This document shows positions 34,591 to 43,216 of a DNA stretch of 43,263 nt, piece by piece (position 1 is the first letter of the stretch; the number at the start of each line of letters is the position of its first letter). Position numbers and translations under genes: made by a program. The notes under the pieces were generated by a model. That model was not told the origin of the DNA. It ran no database searches and worked only from the letters and a program-made list of their open reading frames with translations. This DNA is from an uncultured Muribaculaceae bacterium (GTDB taxonomy: Bacteria; Bacteroidota; Bacteroidia; Bacteroidales; Muribaculaceae). The stretch is from contig CAJUKD010000020.1 of NCBI GenBank assembly GCA_910587235.1, forward strand, positions 1-43,263, given 5' to 3'.

Positions 34591-37500
34591 TCAGTTATCG
34601 AGGTTGATGCTCAGACCGAGTCCGCGGAGTTCGTGGAGAAGCACGTTAAGCGACTCGGGGATGCCGGCCTGCGGCATAGCCTCACCTTTGACAATGGCCT
34701 CGTAGGCTTTGCTGCGGCCGTTGACGTCGTCACTCTTGATGGTCAGTATCTCCTGAAGGATATGGGCTGCGCCGAATGCTTCGAGCGCCCACACTTCCAT
34801 CTCACCGAAACGCTGTCCGCCGAACTGTGCCTTACCGCCCAGAGGCTGCTGGGTGATCAGCGAGTACGGGCCGATGCTTCGTGCGTGCATCTTGTCTTCG
34901 ACCATGTGGCCGAGCTTGAGCATGTAGATGACACCTACCGTAGCGGGCTGGTCGAAACGTTCGCCGGTTCCGCCGTCGTAGAGATAAGTCTTGCCGTAGC
35001 GGGGCACACCGGCTTTGTCGGTCCATTCGTTCAGGTCGTCGAGGCTTGCACCGTCAAAGATAGGTGTGGCGAATTTCTCGCCAAGCTCGCGGCCGGCCCA
35101 TCCGAGGACAGTTTCAAATACCTGTCCGAGGTTCATTCGCGAAGGCACACCGAGGGGGTTGAGGACAATATCGACCGGAGTACCGTCGGCAAGGAAAGGC
35201 ATGTCTTCCTGACGCACGATACGCGACACGATACCTTTGTTACCGTGACGGCCGGCCATCTTGTCGCCGACACTGATCTTGCGCTTCTTTGCGATGTAGA
35301 CCTTGGCGATCTGCATGATACCTGAGGGCAGCTCGTCGCCTATGGAGATGTCGAACTTCTTGCGGCGAAGCTCGGCGTCGATTTCCTTCGACTTGCGCAG
35401 GTAGTTGACGATTGTCTGGCGGATAAGGTCGTTCTTATGTGCGTCGGCAGTCCACTTGCTGAGGTTGACGGCATCATAGTTGATGTCGTGGAGCACAGAG
35501 GCCGTGAACTTGGCGCCTTTGGGAATGATCTCGCAGCCGAGGAAGTCGCGCACGCCCTGTGACGTCTTGCCTTCGGTAAGGGTCATAAGTTTCTGCACAA
35601 GGATCTGGCGTACGTTCTCGAGCTTTTCTTCGTACTCTTCGTCGAGCTTGGGAAGAAGGGCGTTGGCGCTCTTGGATTTCTTCTTGGCTGCACGGGAGAA
35701 CAGGTTTGTGCCGATCACGACACCCTTGAGCGAGGGCGAAGCCTTGAGCGATGCGTCCTTGACGTCGCCGGCCTTGTCGCCGAAGATGGCACGGAGCAGC
35801 TTTTCTTCCGGAGTGGGATCGGATTCGCCTTTCGGGGTGATCTTACCGATCATTATGTCGCCGGGAACAACGTGGGCGCCGACACGGATTATGCCGCGTT
35901 CGTCGAGGTCCTTGGTAGCGTCCTCGCTGACATTGGGAATATCGGAAGTGAGTTCTTCCATGCCGCGCTTGGTTTCGCGCACTTCGAGGGAATACTCGTC
36001 GACATGGACAGAGGTAAGGATATCGTCGCGGACAACGCGTTCGTTGAGCACGATGGCATCCTCATAGTTATATCCTTTCCAGGGCATGAAGGCCACCTTC
36101 AGGTTGCGGCCAAGTGCAAGTTCGCCGGCCTCGGTGGCATAGCCTTCGGTGAGTATGTCACCGGCTTTGACACGCTGTCCTTTCACGCAGATAGGACGCA
36201 GGTCGATGGTCGTGCTCTGGTTGGTCTTGCGGAATTTGGGGAGGCTGTACTCCTTGACAGCGCTCTCGAATGCCACGAATTCCTCTTCTTCGGTGCGGTC
36301 GTAGCGGATGCGGATGACTGTAGCGTCGACGAACTCGATGACGCCTTCGCCTTCAGCCATGATCTGGGTGCGGGAATCGCGTGCGAGCTGCGCTTCGATG
36401 CCGGTTCCGACGATAGGAGCTTCGGAACGCATCAGAGGCACGGCCTGGCGCATCATGTTCGAACCCATCAGCGCGCGGTTGGCGTCGTCATGTTCGAGGA
36501 AAGGAATAAGCGAGGCCGCGATAGATGCTATCTGCGCGGGCGACACGTCCATAAGTTCGATCTGTGCCGGGGGCACGACGGGGAAGTCGGCGTCGCGGCG
36601 AGCCTTTACGGTCTTGCGCACGAAAGTGCCGTCCTCGTTGAGAGGTGCATTACCCTGTGCGATTGTCTTGCCTTCTTCCAGCTCGGCGGTAAGGTATACG
36701 ACTCCGTCGTTGTTGAGATCGACGCGCGAGTCCTCAACCTTGCGGTAGGGAGTTTCGATGAAACCGAGATCGTTGATCTTGGCATATACGCACAGCGAGC
36801 TTATAAGACCGATGTTCGGGCCTTCAGGCGTTTCGATCGGGCAGAGGCGTCCATAATGGGTATAGTGTACGTCGCGTACCTCGAAACCGGCGCGTTCACG
36901 CGAAAGACCGCCGGGACCGAGAGCCGACATACGGCGCTTGTGTGTGATTTCGGCCAGAGGGTTGGTCTGGTCCATGAACTGCGACAGGGCGTTGGTTCCG
37001 AAGAAAGTGTTGATCACCGACGAGATCGTCTTTGCGTTGATCAGGTCTATGGGGGTGAACACCTCGTTGTCGCGGACGTTCATGCGTTCGCGGATTGTGC
37101 GCGACATGCGTGCCAGTCCGACATTGAACTGGTTGTAGAGCTGCTCGCCTACCGTGCGGACACGACGGTTGCTCAGATGGTCGATGTCGTCGACGTCGGC
37201 CTTGGAGTTGATAAGCTCGATCAGGTATCTGATGATTGCTATGATATCCTCCTTGGTGAGCACTTTTACATCCATCGATGTAGTCAGCCCGAGTTTGCGG
37301 TTTATGCGGTAGCGGCCCACATCGCCGAGGTCATATCGCTTTTCGGAGAAGAAAAGGTTAGTGATGGCCTCGCGGGCGCTGGCGTCGTCCGGCGGCTCGG
37401 CGTTACGCAGAACTCTGTATATATACTGGATAGCCTCCTTCTCGGAGTTGGAGGTATCTTTCTGGAGTGTATTGAAAATGATGGAGTAGTCGCTGGTGTT

Positions 37501-38400
37501 GGCTTCCTCCTTGTGCAGAAGGATTGTCTGCACGCCTTCGGCCAGCAGCTGCTCGTTGAGTTCTTCGGTAAGTTCGGTTTCGCGGTCGATTATCACCTCG
37601 GTGCGCTCGATTGTCACAACCTCGCCGGTGTCCTCGTCGTTGAAGTCCTCGACCCATGTCTTCACCACACGTGCCGCAAGTTTGCGGCCTATGGCTTTCT
37701 TGAGGTTGGTCTTGTTTACCTTTACCTCTTCGGCCAGTCCGAAGATCTCGATGATGTCCTTATCGCTCTCCAGGCCGATGGCACGCAGGAGAGTAGTGAC
37801 AGGCAATTTCTTTTTACGGTCGATGTAGGCATACATCACGTTGTTGATGTCCGTGGCGAACTCAATCCAGGAGCCGCGGAAAGGTATGATGCGTGCCGAG
37901 TAAAGCTTGGTGCCGTTTGAATGCGTGCTCTGACCGAAGAACACACCGGGCGAACGGTGGAGCTGCGACACCACGACGCGCTCCGCACCGTTGATTACAA
38001 AAGTTCCCTTGTCGGTCATGTAAGGAATCTGGCCGAGATAGACGTCCTGGATTTCCGGCGCGAAGTCCTCGTGGTCGGGATCGGTGCAGTACAGTTTGAG
38101 TCTTGCCTTGAGGGGGACGCTGTAAGTGAGTCCTCGCACCAGACACTCTTCAATAGTGTAACGCGGCGGGTCTATGTAATAGTCGAGGAACTCGAGTATG
38201 AAGTTGTTGCGAGTGTCGGCAATGGGGAAGTTCTCGGCAAACACTTTGTACAGTCCCTCGTTAGTGCGCTTTTCGGGCGCGGTGTCGAGCTGGAGGAAGT
38301 CGCGGAACGACTTGAGCTGCACCTCGAGGAAATCAGGGTAAGGAAACGCGTTTCTTACCGAGGCAAAGTTAATGCGGGGTTTATCTATAGAAACTGACAT
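34591..38400 (-). CDS. rpoB: DNA-directed RNA polymerase subunit beta
   Basis: 1269 aa. The rifampicin-binding region is visible as FFGTNALSQFMDQTNPLAEITHKRRMSALGPGGLSRERAGFEVRDVH. Later come the conserved VAFMPWKGYNYEDAIVLNE and GDKMAGRHGNKGIVS blocks and the C-terminal GGKAQFGGQRFGEMEVWALEAFGA. The rifampicin-pocket residues look wild type (Q, D, H and S of the motif are present). Downstream of rplL across a hairpin that probably attenuates transcription. Confidence 0.99.
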   Translation of the reverse strand: MSVSIDKPRINFASVRNAFPYPDFLEVQLKSFRDFLQLDTAPEKRTNEGLYKVFAENFPIADTRNNFILEFLDYYIDPPRYTIEECLVRGLTYSVPLKARLKLYCTDPDHEDFAPEIQDVYLGQIPYMTDKGTFVINGAERVVVSQLHRSPGVFFGQSTHSNGTKLYSARIIPFRGSWIEFATDINNVMYAYIDRKKKLPVTTLLRAIGLESDKDIIEIFGLAEEVKVNKTNLKKAIGRKLAARVVKTWVEDFNDEDTGEVVTIERTEVIIDRETELTEELNEQLLAEGVQTILLHKEEANTSDYSIIFNTLQKDTSNSEKEAIQYIYRVLRNAEPPDDASAREAITNLFFSEKRYDLGDVGRYRINRKLGLTTSMDVKVLTKEDIIAIIRYLIELINSKADVDDIDHLSNRRVRTVGEQLYNQFNVGLARMSRTIRERMNVRDNEVFTPIDLINAKTISSVINTFFGTNALSQFMDQTNPLAEITHKRRMSALGPGGLSRERAGFEVRDVHYTHYGRLCPIETPEGPNIGLISSLCVYAKINDLGFIETPYRKVEDSRVDLNNDGVVYLTAELEEGKTIAQGNAPLNEDGTFVRKTVKARRDADFPVVPPAQIELMDVSPAQIASIAASLIPFLEHDDANRALMGSNMMRQAVPLMRSEAPIVGTGIEAQLARDSRTQIMAEGEGVIEFVDATVIRIRYDRTEEEEFVAFESAVKEYSLPKFRKTNQSTTIDLRPICVKGQRVKAGDILTEGYATEAGELALGRNLKVAFMPWKGYNYEDAIVLNERVVRDDILTSVHVDEYSLEVRETKRGMEELTSDIPNVSEDATKDLDERGIIRVGAHVVPGDIMIGKITPKGESDPTPEEKLLRAIFGDKAGDVKDASLKASPSLKGVVIGTNLFSRAAKKKSKSANALLPKLDEEYEEKLENVRQILVQKLMTLTEGKTSQGVRDFLGCEIIPKGAKFTASVLHDINYDAVNLSKWTADAHKNDLIRQTIVNYLRKSKEIDAELRRKKFDISIGDELPSGIMQIAKVYIAKKRKISVGDKMAGRHGNKGIVSRIVRQEDMPFLADGTPVDIVLNPLGVPSRMNLGQVFETVLGWAGRELGEKFATPIFDGASLDDLNEWTDKAGVPRYGKTYLYDGGTGERFDQPATVGVIYMLKLGHMVEDKMHARSIGPYSLITQQPLGGKAQFGGQRFGEMEVWALEAFGAAHILQEILTIKSDDVNGRSKAYEAIVKGEAMPQAGIPESLNVLLHELRGLGLSINLDN

Positions 38401-38448
38401 CTATTATGAAAAAAGGTTAAGGGAACTCTAAATAATTAATGACACAAA

Positions 38449-38504
38449 AGGTTAAGAATCACCCGTTCAGGGGATTCTTAACCTATTTACCTGAAAATCA
38501 GGTA
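38449..38504 (-). terminator. Attenuator hairpins between rplL and rpoB
   Basis: A perfect 12-bp stem, AGGTTAAGAATC (38449-38460) with its complement (38473-38484), is followed on the - strand by TTTTGTG. A second small hairpin, TACCTG/CAGGTA (38488-38504), lies just after the rplL stop. This would let only part of the polymerases continue from the abundant L7/L12 gene into rpoBC, as is known for E. coli at this junction. Confidence 0.75.
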
Positions 38505-38507
38505 GGA

Positions 38508-38882
38508 TTATTTAAGTTCAACTTCAGCGCCTACTTCTGCGAGAGCAGCCTTGAGGGCTTCAGCTTCAGCCTTGTCAACGCCTTCCTTGATGGTGGAGGG
38601 AGCGCCGTCGACGAGTTCCTTAGCCTCTTTAAGGCCAAGACCGGTCTGCTCTTTCACGAGCTTAACGACTTTAAGTTTTTCAGCGCCTGCGGACTTGAGA
38701 ACTACATCGAAAGCAGTTTTTTCTTCAGCAGCGGCAGCACCTGCAGCGGGACCGGCAGCAACAGCTACGGCAGCAGCAGCGGGTTCGATGCCATATTCTT
38801 CCTTGAGGATCTGGGCAAGTTCGTTAACTTCCTTAACGGTGAGGTTGACAAGTTGTTCAGCAAAAGCTTTGAGATCAGCCAT
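38508..38882 (-). CDS. rplL: 50S ribosomal protein L7/L12
   Basis: 124 aa. N-terminal dimerisation segment (MADLKAFAEQLVNLTVKEVNELAQILKEEYGIEPA), an Ala-rich hinge (about 35-55), and the C-terminal factor-binding domain with EKTAFDVVLKSAGAEKLKVVKLVKEQTGLGLKEAKELVDGAPSTIKEG. It forms the stalk that recruits translation factors. 34 nt after rplJ. Confidence 0.98.
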   Translation of the reverse strand: MADLKAFAEQLVNLTVKEVNELAQILKEEYGIEPAAAAVAVAAGPAAGAAAAEEKTAFDVVLKSAGAEKLKVVKLVKEQTGLGLKEAKELVDGAPSTIKEGVDKAEAEALKAALAEVGAEVELK

Positions 38883-38916
38883 TTTTGTATAAATTTAGTT
38901 GATTGATAATCTTGAA

Positions 38917-39441
38917 TTAGTTTTCTTTGTTGGAAAGTGTCTCGAGAATACCGTGGAGTTTCGAGCCACCGGATGTGAGAGCGGATACAACGTTCTTTGC
39001 GGGCGACTGCAGCAGAGCCACAACGTCGGCAATAAGTTCGTTCTTGCTCTTGATGGATGCGAGGGCATCGAGCTGGTCTGCGCCAAAGTAAACGGTTTCC
39101 TCGACATAAGCGGCTTTCAGGACGGGCAGTGTGTCGCCTTTCTTGACGAAGTCCTTCAGGAGCTTTGCGGGAGCGTTACCTACATTGGTGCACATCAGTG
39201 AAGTGGCACCATGGAGAGCGGGATATAGCTCGGAGTAATCGCCGTCGAGCTGTTCGAGAGCCTTGTGGAGCAGAGTGTTCTTGACCACCATCAGCTTGAT
39301 GTCGGCTTTGAAACATTCACGACGCAGGGCCGAAGTCTTCTCGGCGTCAAGTCCGGCGGTTTCCACAAGGTAGAAACCGTTGTACTGGCTCAGAGTGTCG
39401 GCGATTTGCTTTATAATGATTCCTTTATCTTCCTTTTTCAT
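38917..39441 (-). CDS. rplJ: 50S ribosomal protein L10
   Basis: 174 aa. Typical start KKEDKGIIIKQIADTLSQYNGFYLVETAGLDAEKTSALRRECFKADIKLMVVKNTLLHKAL, then the GATSLMCTNVGNAPAKLLKDF region and a C-terminal helix that holds L7/L12 dimers. Forms the stalk base with L11. It lies 20 nt after rplA. Autoregulatory leader structures known for L10 in other bacteria were not identified. Confidence 0.97.
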   Translation of the reverse strand: MKKEDKGIIIKQIADTLSQYNGFYLVETAGLDAEKTSALRRECFKADIKLMVVKNTLLHKALEQLDGDYSELYPALHGATSLMCTNVGNAPAKLLKDFVKKGDTLPVLKAAYVEETVYFGADQLDALASIKSKNELIADVVALLQSPAKNVVSALTSGGSKLHGILETLSNKEN

Positions 39442-39461
39442 TGTTTCTGAGTTTTTGATGA

Positions 39462-40157
39462 TTAAGCGTCGATTGACTTGGAGTCAATTTTCACGCCGGG
39501 ACTCATTGTGCTCGAAAGATAAATGCTCTTTATATAAGTGCCCTTCGCGGTGGCGGGTTTGAGCTTAATCAAGGTGTTGACAAACTCACGTGCGTTGTCG
39601 ACCATCTGTTCGGGTGAGAAAGACACTTTACCGATCGACGAGTGAACGATACCGTTCTTGTCGACCTTGAAGTCGATCTTACCTTTCTTGACTTCTTCGA
39701 CTGCCTTGGCGACATCGTTTGTCACAGTTCCGCTCTTGGGGTTAGGCATCAGGCCGCGGGGACCGAGTACACGGCCGAGGGCACCGATTTTACCCATGAT
39801 AGCAGGCTGAGTGATGATGACGTCCACGTCGGTCCATCCGCCTTTGATTTTTTCGATATATTCGTCCAGACCTACATAGTCGGCGCCAGCTGCCTTTGCG
39901 GCGGCTTCGGCGTCGGGGTTGCAGAGAACCAGAACGCGAACTTGCTTTCCGGTGCCGTGGGGCAGAGTCACTACGCCACGTACCATCTGGTTGGCCTTGC
40001 GGGGGTCGACGCCAAGACGGACATCGATGTCGAGCGAAGCATCGAACTTGGTGTAGGTCATTTCCTTCACCAAATTAGCGGCTTCTGCCAATGTATAAGT
40101 CCTCCCGGCTTCAATCTTGGATAGGGCCAACTTTTGATTTTTGGTAAGTTTACTCAT
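39462..40157 (-). CDS. rplA: 50S ribosomal protein L1
   Basis: 231 aa. Conserved segments are FDASLDIDVRLGVDPRKANQMVRGVVTLPHGTGK, GRVLGPRGLMPNPKSGTVT (the L1 signature) and the C-terminal KGTYIKSIYLSSTMSPGVKID. L1 binds 23S rRNA at the mobile stalk and often represses its own rplKA mRNA. It lies 15 nt after rplK. Confidence 0.98.
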   Translation of the reverse strand: MSKLTKNQKLALSKIEAGRTYTLAEAANLVKEMTYTKFDASLDIDVRLGVDPRKANQMVRGVVTLPHGTGKQVRVLVLCNPDAEAAAKAAGADYVGLDEYIEKIKGGWTDVDVIITQPAIMGKIGALGRVLGPRGLMPNPKSGTVTNDVAKAVEEVKKGKIDFKVDKNGIVHSSIGKVSFSPEQMVDNAREFVNTLIKLKPATAKGTYIKSIYLSSTMSPGVKIDSKSIDA

Positions 40158-40172
40158 ATCAAGTGAAGTTTA

Positions 40173-40616
40173 TTAGTTGTTAGCGGGGAACTCTCCTTTG
40201 ACGGTGATACCCATACTTCTGGCCGTACCGGCAACCATACGCATAGCTGATTCTATTGTGAAGCAGTTGAGGTCAGGCATTTTGTCGGCAGCAATCGCGC
40301 GTACCTGCTCCCAAGTGATTTCAGCGACCTTGGTGCGGTTAGGTTCCTTGGAACCCTTCTTAGCCTTGGACACTTCCTTGAGCTGAACGGCAACCGGCGG
40401 AGTCTTTACGATGAAGTCGAAGGACTTATCGGTGTAGTATGTGATGACTACGGGAAGAACCTTTCCGGCCTTGTCCTGGGTACGGGCATTGAATTGCTTG
40501 CAAAATTCCATGATGTTGATACCCTTCGAACCCAGGGCAGGACCTACTGGGGGTGAGGGATTCGCTGCACCACCTTTAATCTGCAATTTGATTTGTCCAG
40601 CAATTTCTTTAGCCAT
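40173..40616 (-). CDS. rplK: 50S ribosomal protein L11
   Basis: 147 aa. N-terminal domain IAGQIKLQIKGGAANPSPPVGPALGSKGINIMEFCKQFNARTQ, including the proline pair near residue 22-23 involved in thiostrepton binding, and the C-terminal rRNA-binding domain ending SAMRMVAGTARSMGITVKG. GTPase-associated centre protein. About 98 nt separates it from nusG; that gap shows no gene or clear terminator. Confidence 0.98.
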   Translation of the reverse strand: MAKEIAGQIKLQIKGGAANPSPPVGPALGSKGINIMEFCKQFNARTQDKAGKVLPVVITYYTDKSFDFIVKTPPVAVQLKEVSKAKKGSKEPNRTKVAEITWEQVRAIAADKMPDLNCFTIESAMRMVAGTARSMGITVKGEFPANN

Positions 40617-40714
40617 TGTTTAAAAACTTAATTGATTAATATATGCACGCAGTACTGACACCCGCTTCCGCCCATACCGCCCGTAACAATGCGGCACACC
40701 GGCGGCGCGCTTTA

Positions 40715-41269
40715 TCAGCTTTCGCGCTCTACTTGCGAATTGTCGAGTTCCAGAGGCGTCTTGCGGCCAAAAATCTTGACCATCACTTTCAGCTTTTTCT
40801 TCTCGCGGTTGACTTCTTCGACCACAGCGGGGAAACCGTTGAAGGGACCGTCGACAACCTTCACATTCTCTCCGACGATATAATTGTTGAGTTCGCCGTT
40901 TTCAGGATCGCTCAACTCATCGGCCACACCGAGCATACGCATCACTTCCGCCTCGCGGAGGCGTTCGGGCCTGGAGCTTTTCTCGCGACCACGAAGGAAG
41001 TCGATGACATTTGTCATGTTGGTGAGCTGATGGATAACTTCGCCGGTGAGGCATGCCTCGATAAATACATAACCGGAATAAAGGTTCTTTTCTTTAATCA
41101 CCTTTTTTCCGTTACGTACAGCCATCACCTTTTCGGTGGGAATCAATACCTTGAACACGTAATTGCCAAGGTCGGTATTTTTCATCGATGCTTCGATGAT
41201 CTCCTGTACCTTGACTTCTTTACCGGAAATCGCACGCAGAACGTACCAACCTCTTTTTTCGTCAGTCAT
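40715..41269 (-). CDS. nusG: Transcription elongation/antitermination factor NusG
   Basis: 184 aa from the ATG at 41269; an in-frame GTG at 41281 would add four residues. NGN domain: RGWYVLRAISGKEVKVQEIIEASMKN and KNLYSGYVFIEACLTGEVIHQLTNMTNVIDFLRG. C-terminal KOW domain: NYIVGENVKVVDGPFNGFPAVVEEVNREKKKLKVMVKIFGRKTPLELDNSQVE. It binds RNA polymerase and couples it to Rho or the ribosome. Downstream of secE in the standard order. Confidence 0.97.
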   Translation of the reverse strand: MTDEKRGWYVLRAISGKEVKVQEIIEASMKNTDLGNYVFKVLIPTEKVMAVRNGKKVIKEKNLYSGYVFIEACLTGEVIHQLTNMTNVIDFLRGREKSSRPERLREAEVMRMLGVADELSDPENGELNNYIVGENVKVVDGPFNGFPAVVEEVNREKKKLKVMVKIFGRKTPLELDNSQVERES

Positions 41270-41296
41270 TGATAGAACCACTTAAAAAATTAACGA

Positions 41297-41491
41297 CTAC
41301 AAGCTGTAAATAAGATGCATCAACCGATCGACTATCTGATCCATGAGATAAATTATCAGGGCGATAATCACGGAAGCAATCATCACGATGATAGCCGACT
41401 TTATCAGTTGTTTTCTGGAAGGCCAGGAAGTCTTATAACGAAGCTCGTCGTAGGCTTCCTGAATATTCGTAAGTAGCTTTAATTTTTTCAT
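41297..41491 (-). CDS. secE: Preprotein translocase subunit SecE
   Basis: 64 aa with the usual amphipathic segment (NIQEAYDELRYKTSWPSRKQLIKSA) followed by one transmembrane helix (AIIVMIASVIIALIIYLMDQIVDRLM). It stabilises SecY in the inner membrane. Lies between tRNA-Trp and nusG. Confidence 0.96.
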   Translation of the reverse strand: MKKLKLLTNIQEAYDELRYKTSWPSRKQLIKSAIIVMIASVIIALIIYLMDQIVDRLMHLIYSL

Positions 41492-41505
41492 TGTTGATTT
41501 ATTTG

Positions 41506-41578
41506 CACGGGAAGAGAGGCTCGAACTCCCGACACCTGGTTTTGGAGACCAGTGCTCTACCGACTGAGCTATTCCCGT
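41506..41578 (-). tRNA. tRNA-Trp (CCA anticodon)
   Basis: A 73-nt cloverleaf. Acceptor ACGGGAA pairs with TTCCCGT, D-stem GCTC/GAGC, anticodon stem CTGGT/ACCAG with loop CTCCAAA (anticodon CCA), and a T-arm with TTCGAGC. Discriminator G; the 3' CCA is not encoded. Placed between tuf and secE. Confidence 0.97.
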
Positions 41579-41582
41579 ATGT

Positions 41583-41620
41583 AAGAGGCCGGATATCTCC
41601 GGGGAAACGCCCGGCCTCTT
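41583..41620. terminator. Hairpin between tuf and tRNA-Trp
   Basis: AAGAGGCCGG (41583-41592) pairs with CCGGCCTCTT (41611-41620). On the - strand, the direction of transcription, no U-tract follows, so it is more likely a processing or partial-termination site between the tuf mRNA and tRNA-Trp than a full terminator. T-rich sequence lies on the opposite side. Confidence 0.5.
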
Positions 41621-41644
41621 TTATGTTTTATCTGTACGACTGTA

Positions 41645-42829
41645 TTAGTCGAGGATTTCGGTGATCTGACCGGAACCTACAGTGCGGCCACCTTCGCGGA
41701 TAGCGAAACGCAGACCCTGATCGCAAGCTACCGGAGTAATGAGTTCGACGATGATCTCAACGTGGTCGCCGGGCATTACCATTTCTACACCTTCGGGAAG
41801 AGTGATCTCACCGGTCACGTCAAGTGTGCGGATGTAGAACTGAGGACGGTAGTGGTTGTGGAACGGAGTGTGACGGCCACCTTCTTCTTTCTTCAGGATA
41901 TAGACAGAAGCCTTGAATTTGCTGTGGGGCTTAACAACACCCGGATGGCAGATTACCATACCGCGCTTGATGTCTTTCTTGTCGATACCGCGGAGAAGCA
42001 GACCTACGTTGTCACCGGCTTCGCCCTGATCGAGGAGCTTGCGGAACATTTCGACACCGGTAACGGTGGACTTCATGGAAGCGCCAAGACCCATGATCTG
42101 AACTTCGTCGCCGACTTTAACAACACCGGCTTCGATACGACCGGTAGCAACAGTACCACGACCTGTGATCGAGAACACGTCTTCGACAGGCATCAGGAAA
42201 GGCTTGTCAACTGCACGGGGAGGCAGAGGAATCCAGTTGTCGACAGCGTCCATCAGTTCCATAACCTTAGCTTCCCATTCGGGTTCGCCGTTGAGGGCGC
42301 CCAGAGCAGAGCCGCGGATGATGGGAGTTTCGTCGCCATCGTATTCATAAGACGAAAGAAGTTCGCGCATTTCCATTTCAACGAGGTCGAGGATTTCTGC
42401 GTCGTCAACCATGTCGCACTTGTTCAGGAACACAACGATACGGGGAACGTTCACCTGACGGGCGAGAAGGATGTGTTCGCGAGTCTGAGGCATGGGACCG
42501 TCAGTACCGGCAACCACGATGATAGCACCATCCATCTGAGCAGCACCGGTAACCATGTTCTTCACATAGTCAGCGTGTCCCGGGCAGTCAACGTGAGCGT
42601 AGTGACGGTTGGCCGTTTCGTATTCAACGTGTGAAGTGTTGATAGTGATACCGCGTTCCTTTTCTTCGGGAGCGTTGTCGATCTGGTCGAAGGACTTCAC
42701 TTCAGAAAGACCGTTCTTTGCGAGAACAGTGGTGATAGCGGCAGTAAGGGTAGTTTTGCCGTGGTCGACGTGACCAATCGTACCGATGTTCACGTGCGGT
42801 TTGGTTCTTTCGAATTTCTCTTTAGCCAT
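41645..42829 (-). CDS. tuf: Elongation factor Tu
   Basis: 394 aa. G1 motif GHVDHGKTT (19-27), effector region RGITINTSHVEY, DCPGHADYVKNM, NKCDM (G4) and SALGAL (G5). Domains 2 and 3 are complete and end SGQITEILD. Delivers aminoacyl-tRNA to the ribosome. Surrounded by tRNA genes as in many bacteria (the tRNA-tufB type arrangement). Confidence 0.99.
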   Translation of the reverse strand: MAKEKFERTKPHVNIGTIGHVDHGKTTLTAAITTVLAKNGLSEVKSFDQIDNAPEEKERGITINTSHVEYETANRHYAHVDCPGHADYVKNMVTGAAQMDGAIIVVAGTDGPMPQTREHILLARQVNVPRIVVFLNKCDMVDDAEILDLVEMEMRELLSSYEYDGDETPIIRGSALGALNGEPEWEAKVMELMDAVDNWIPLPPRAVDKPFLMPVEDVFSITGRGTVATGRIEAGVVKVGDEVQIMGLGASMKSTVTGVEMFRKLLDQGEAGDNVGLLLRGIDKKDIKRGMVICHPGVVKPHSKFKASVYILKKEEGGRHTPFHNHYRPQFYIRTLDVTGEITLPEGVEMVMPGDHVEIIVELITPVACDQGLRFAIREGGRTVGSGQITEILD

Positions 42830-42907
42830 AACTTATAATAAATTAAAATTGATTCTTGACAATCAGCCACGACGATGCAGTGAGCACCACCGAGGCTTCA
42901 ACTTTAG

Positions 42908-42979
<72 letters not shown>

Positions 42980-43002
42980 AACATTTGCATGTGGTTGGAT
43001 TG

Positions 43003-43075
43003 AGCGGAAGACGAGGCTCAAACTCGCGACCCTCAGCTTGGAAGGCTGATGCTCTATCAACTGAGCTACTTCCGC
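43003..43075 (-). tRNA. tRNA-Gly (UCC anticodon)
   Basis: A 73-nt cloverleaf. Acceptor GCGGAAG pairs with CTTCCGC, anticodon stem TCAGC/GCTGA with loop CTTCCAA (anticodon TCC), D-stem GCTC/GAGC. CCA not encoded. Confidence 0.95.
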
Positions 43076-43090
43076 ATTAGGATTGTTTTG

Positions 43091-43173
43091 TGGGCGAAGA
43101 TGGATTCGAACCACCGAAGGTATAAACCAGCAGATTTACAGTCTGCCCCATTTGGCCACTCTGGTATTCGCCC
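43091..43173 (-). tRNA. tRNA-Tyr (GUA anticodon)
   Basis: An 83-nt class II tRNA with a long variable arm. Acceptor GGGCGAA pairs with TTCGCCC, anticodon stem GCAGA/TCTGC with loop CTGTAAA (anticodon GTA), T-loop TTCGAAT, discriminator A. CCA not encoded. Confidence 0.95.
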
Positions 43174-43216
43174 TTGTATTTTAAGTAGAAGCCGATTTCT
43201 CCACTTCCTTCTTCTG

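Noticed and set aside
35872..37920. 682-codon open frame on the + strand opposite rpoB
   Set aside because: Very long, but explained by codon bias in a highly expressed gene; the sequence looks like a biased antisense translation.
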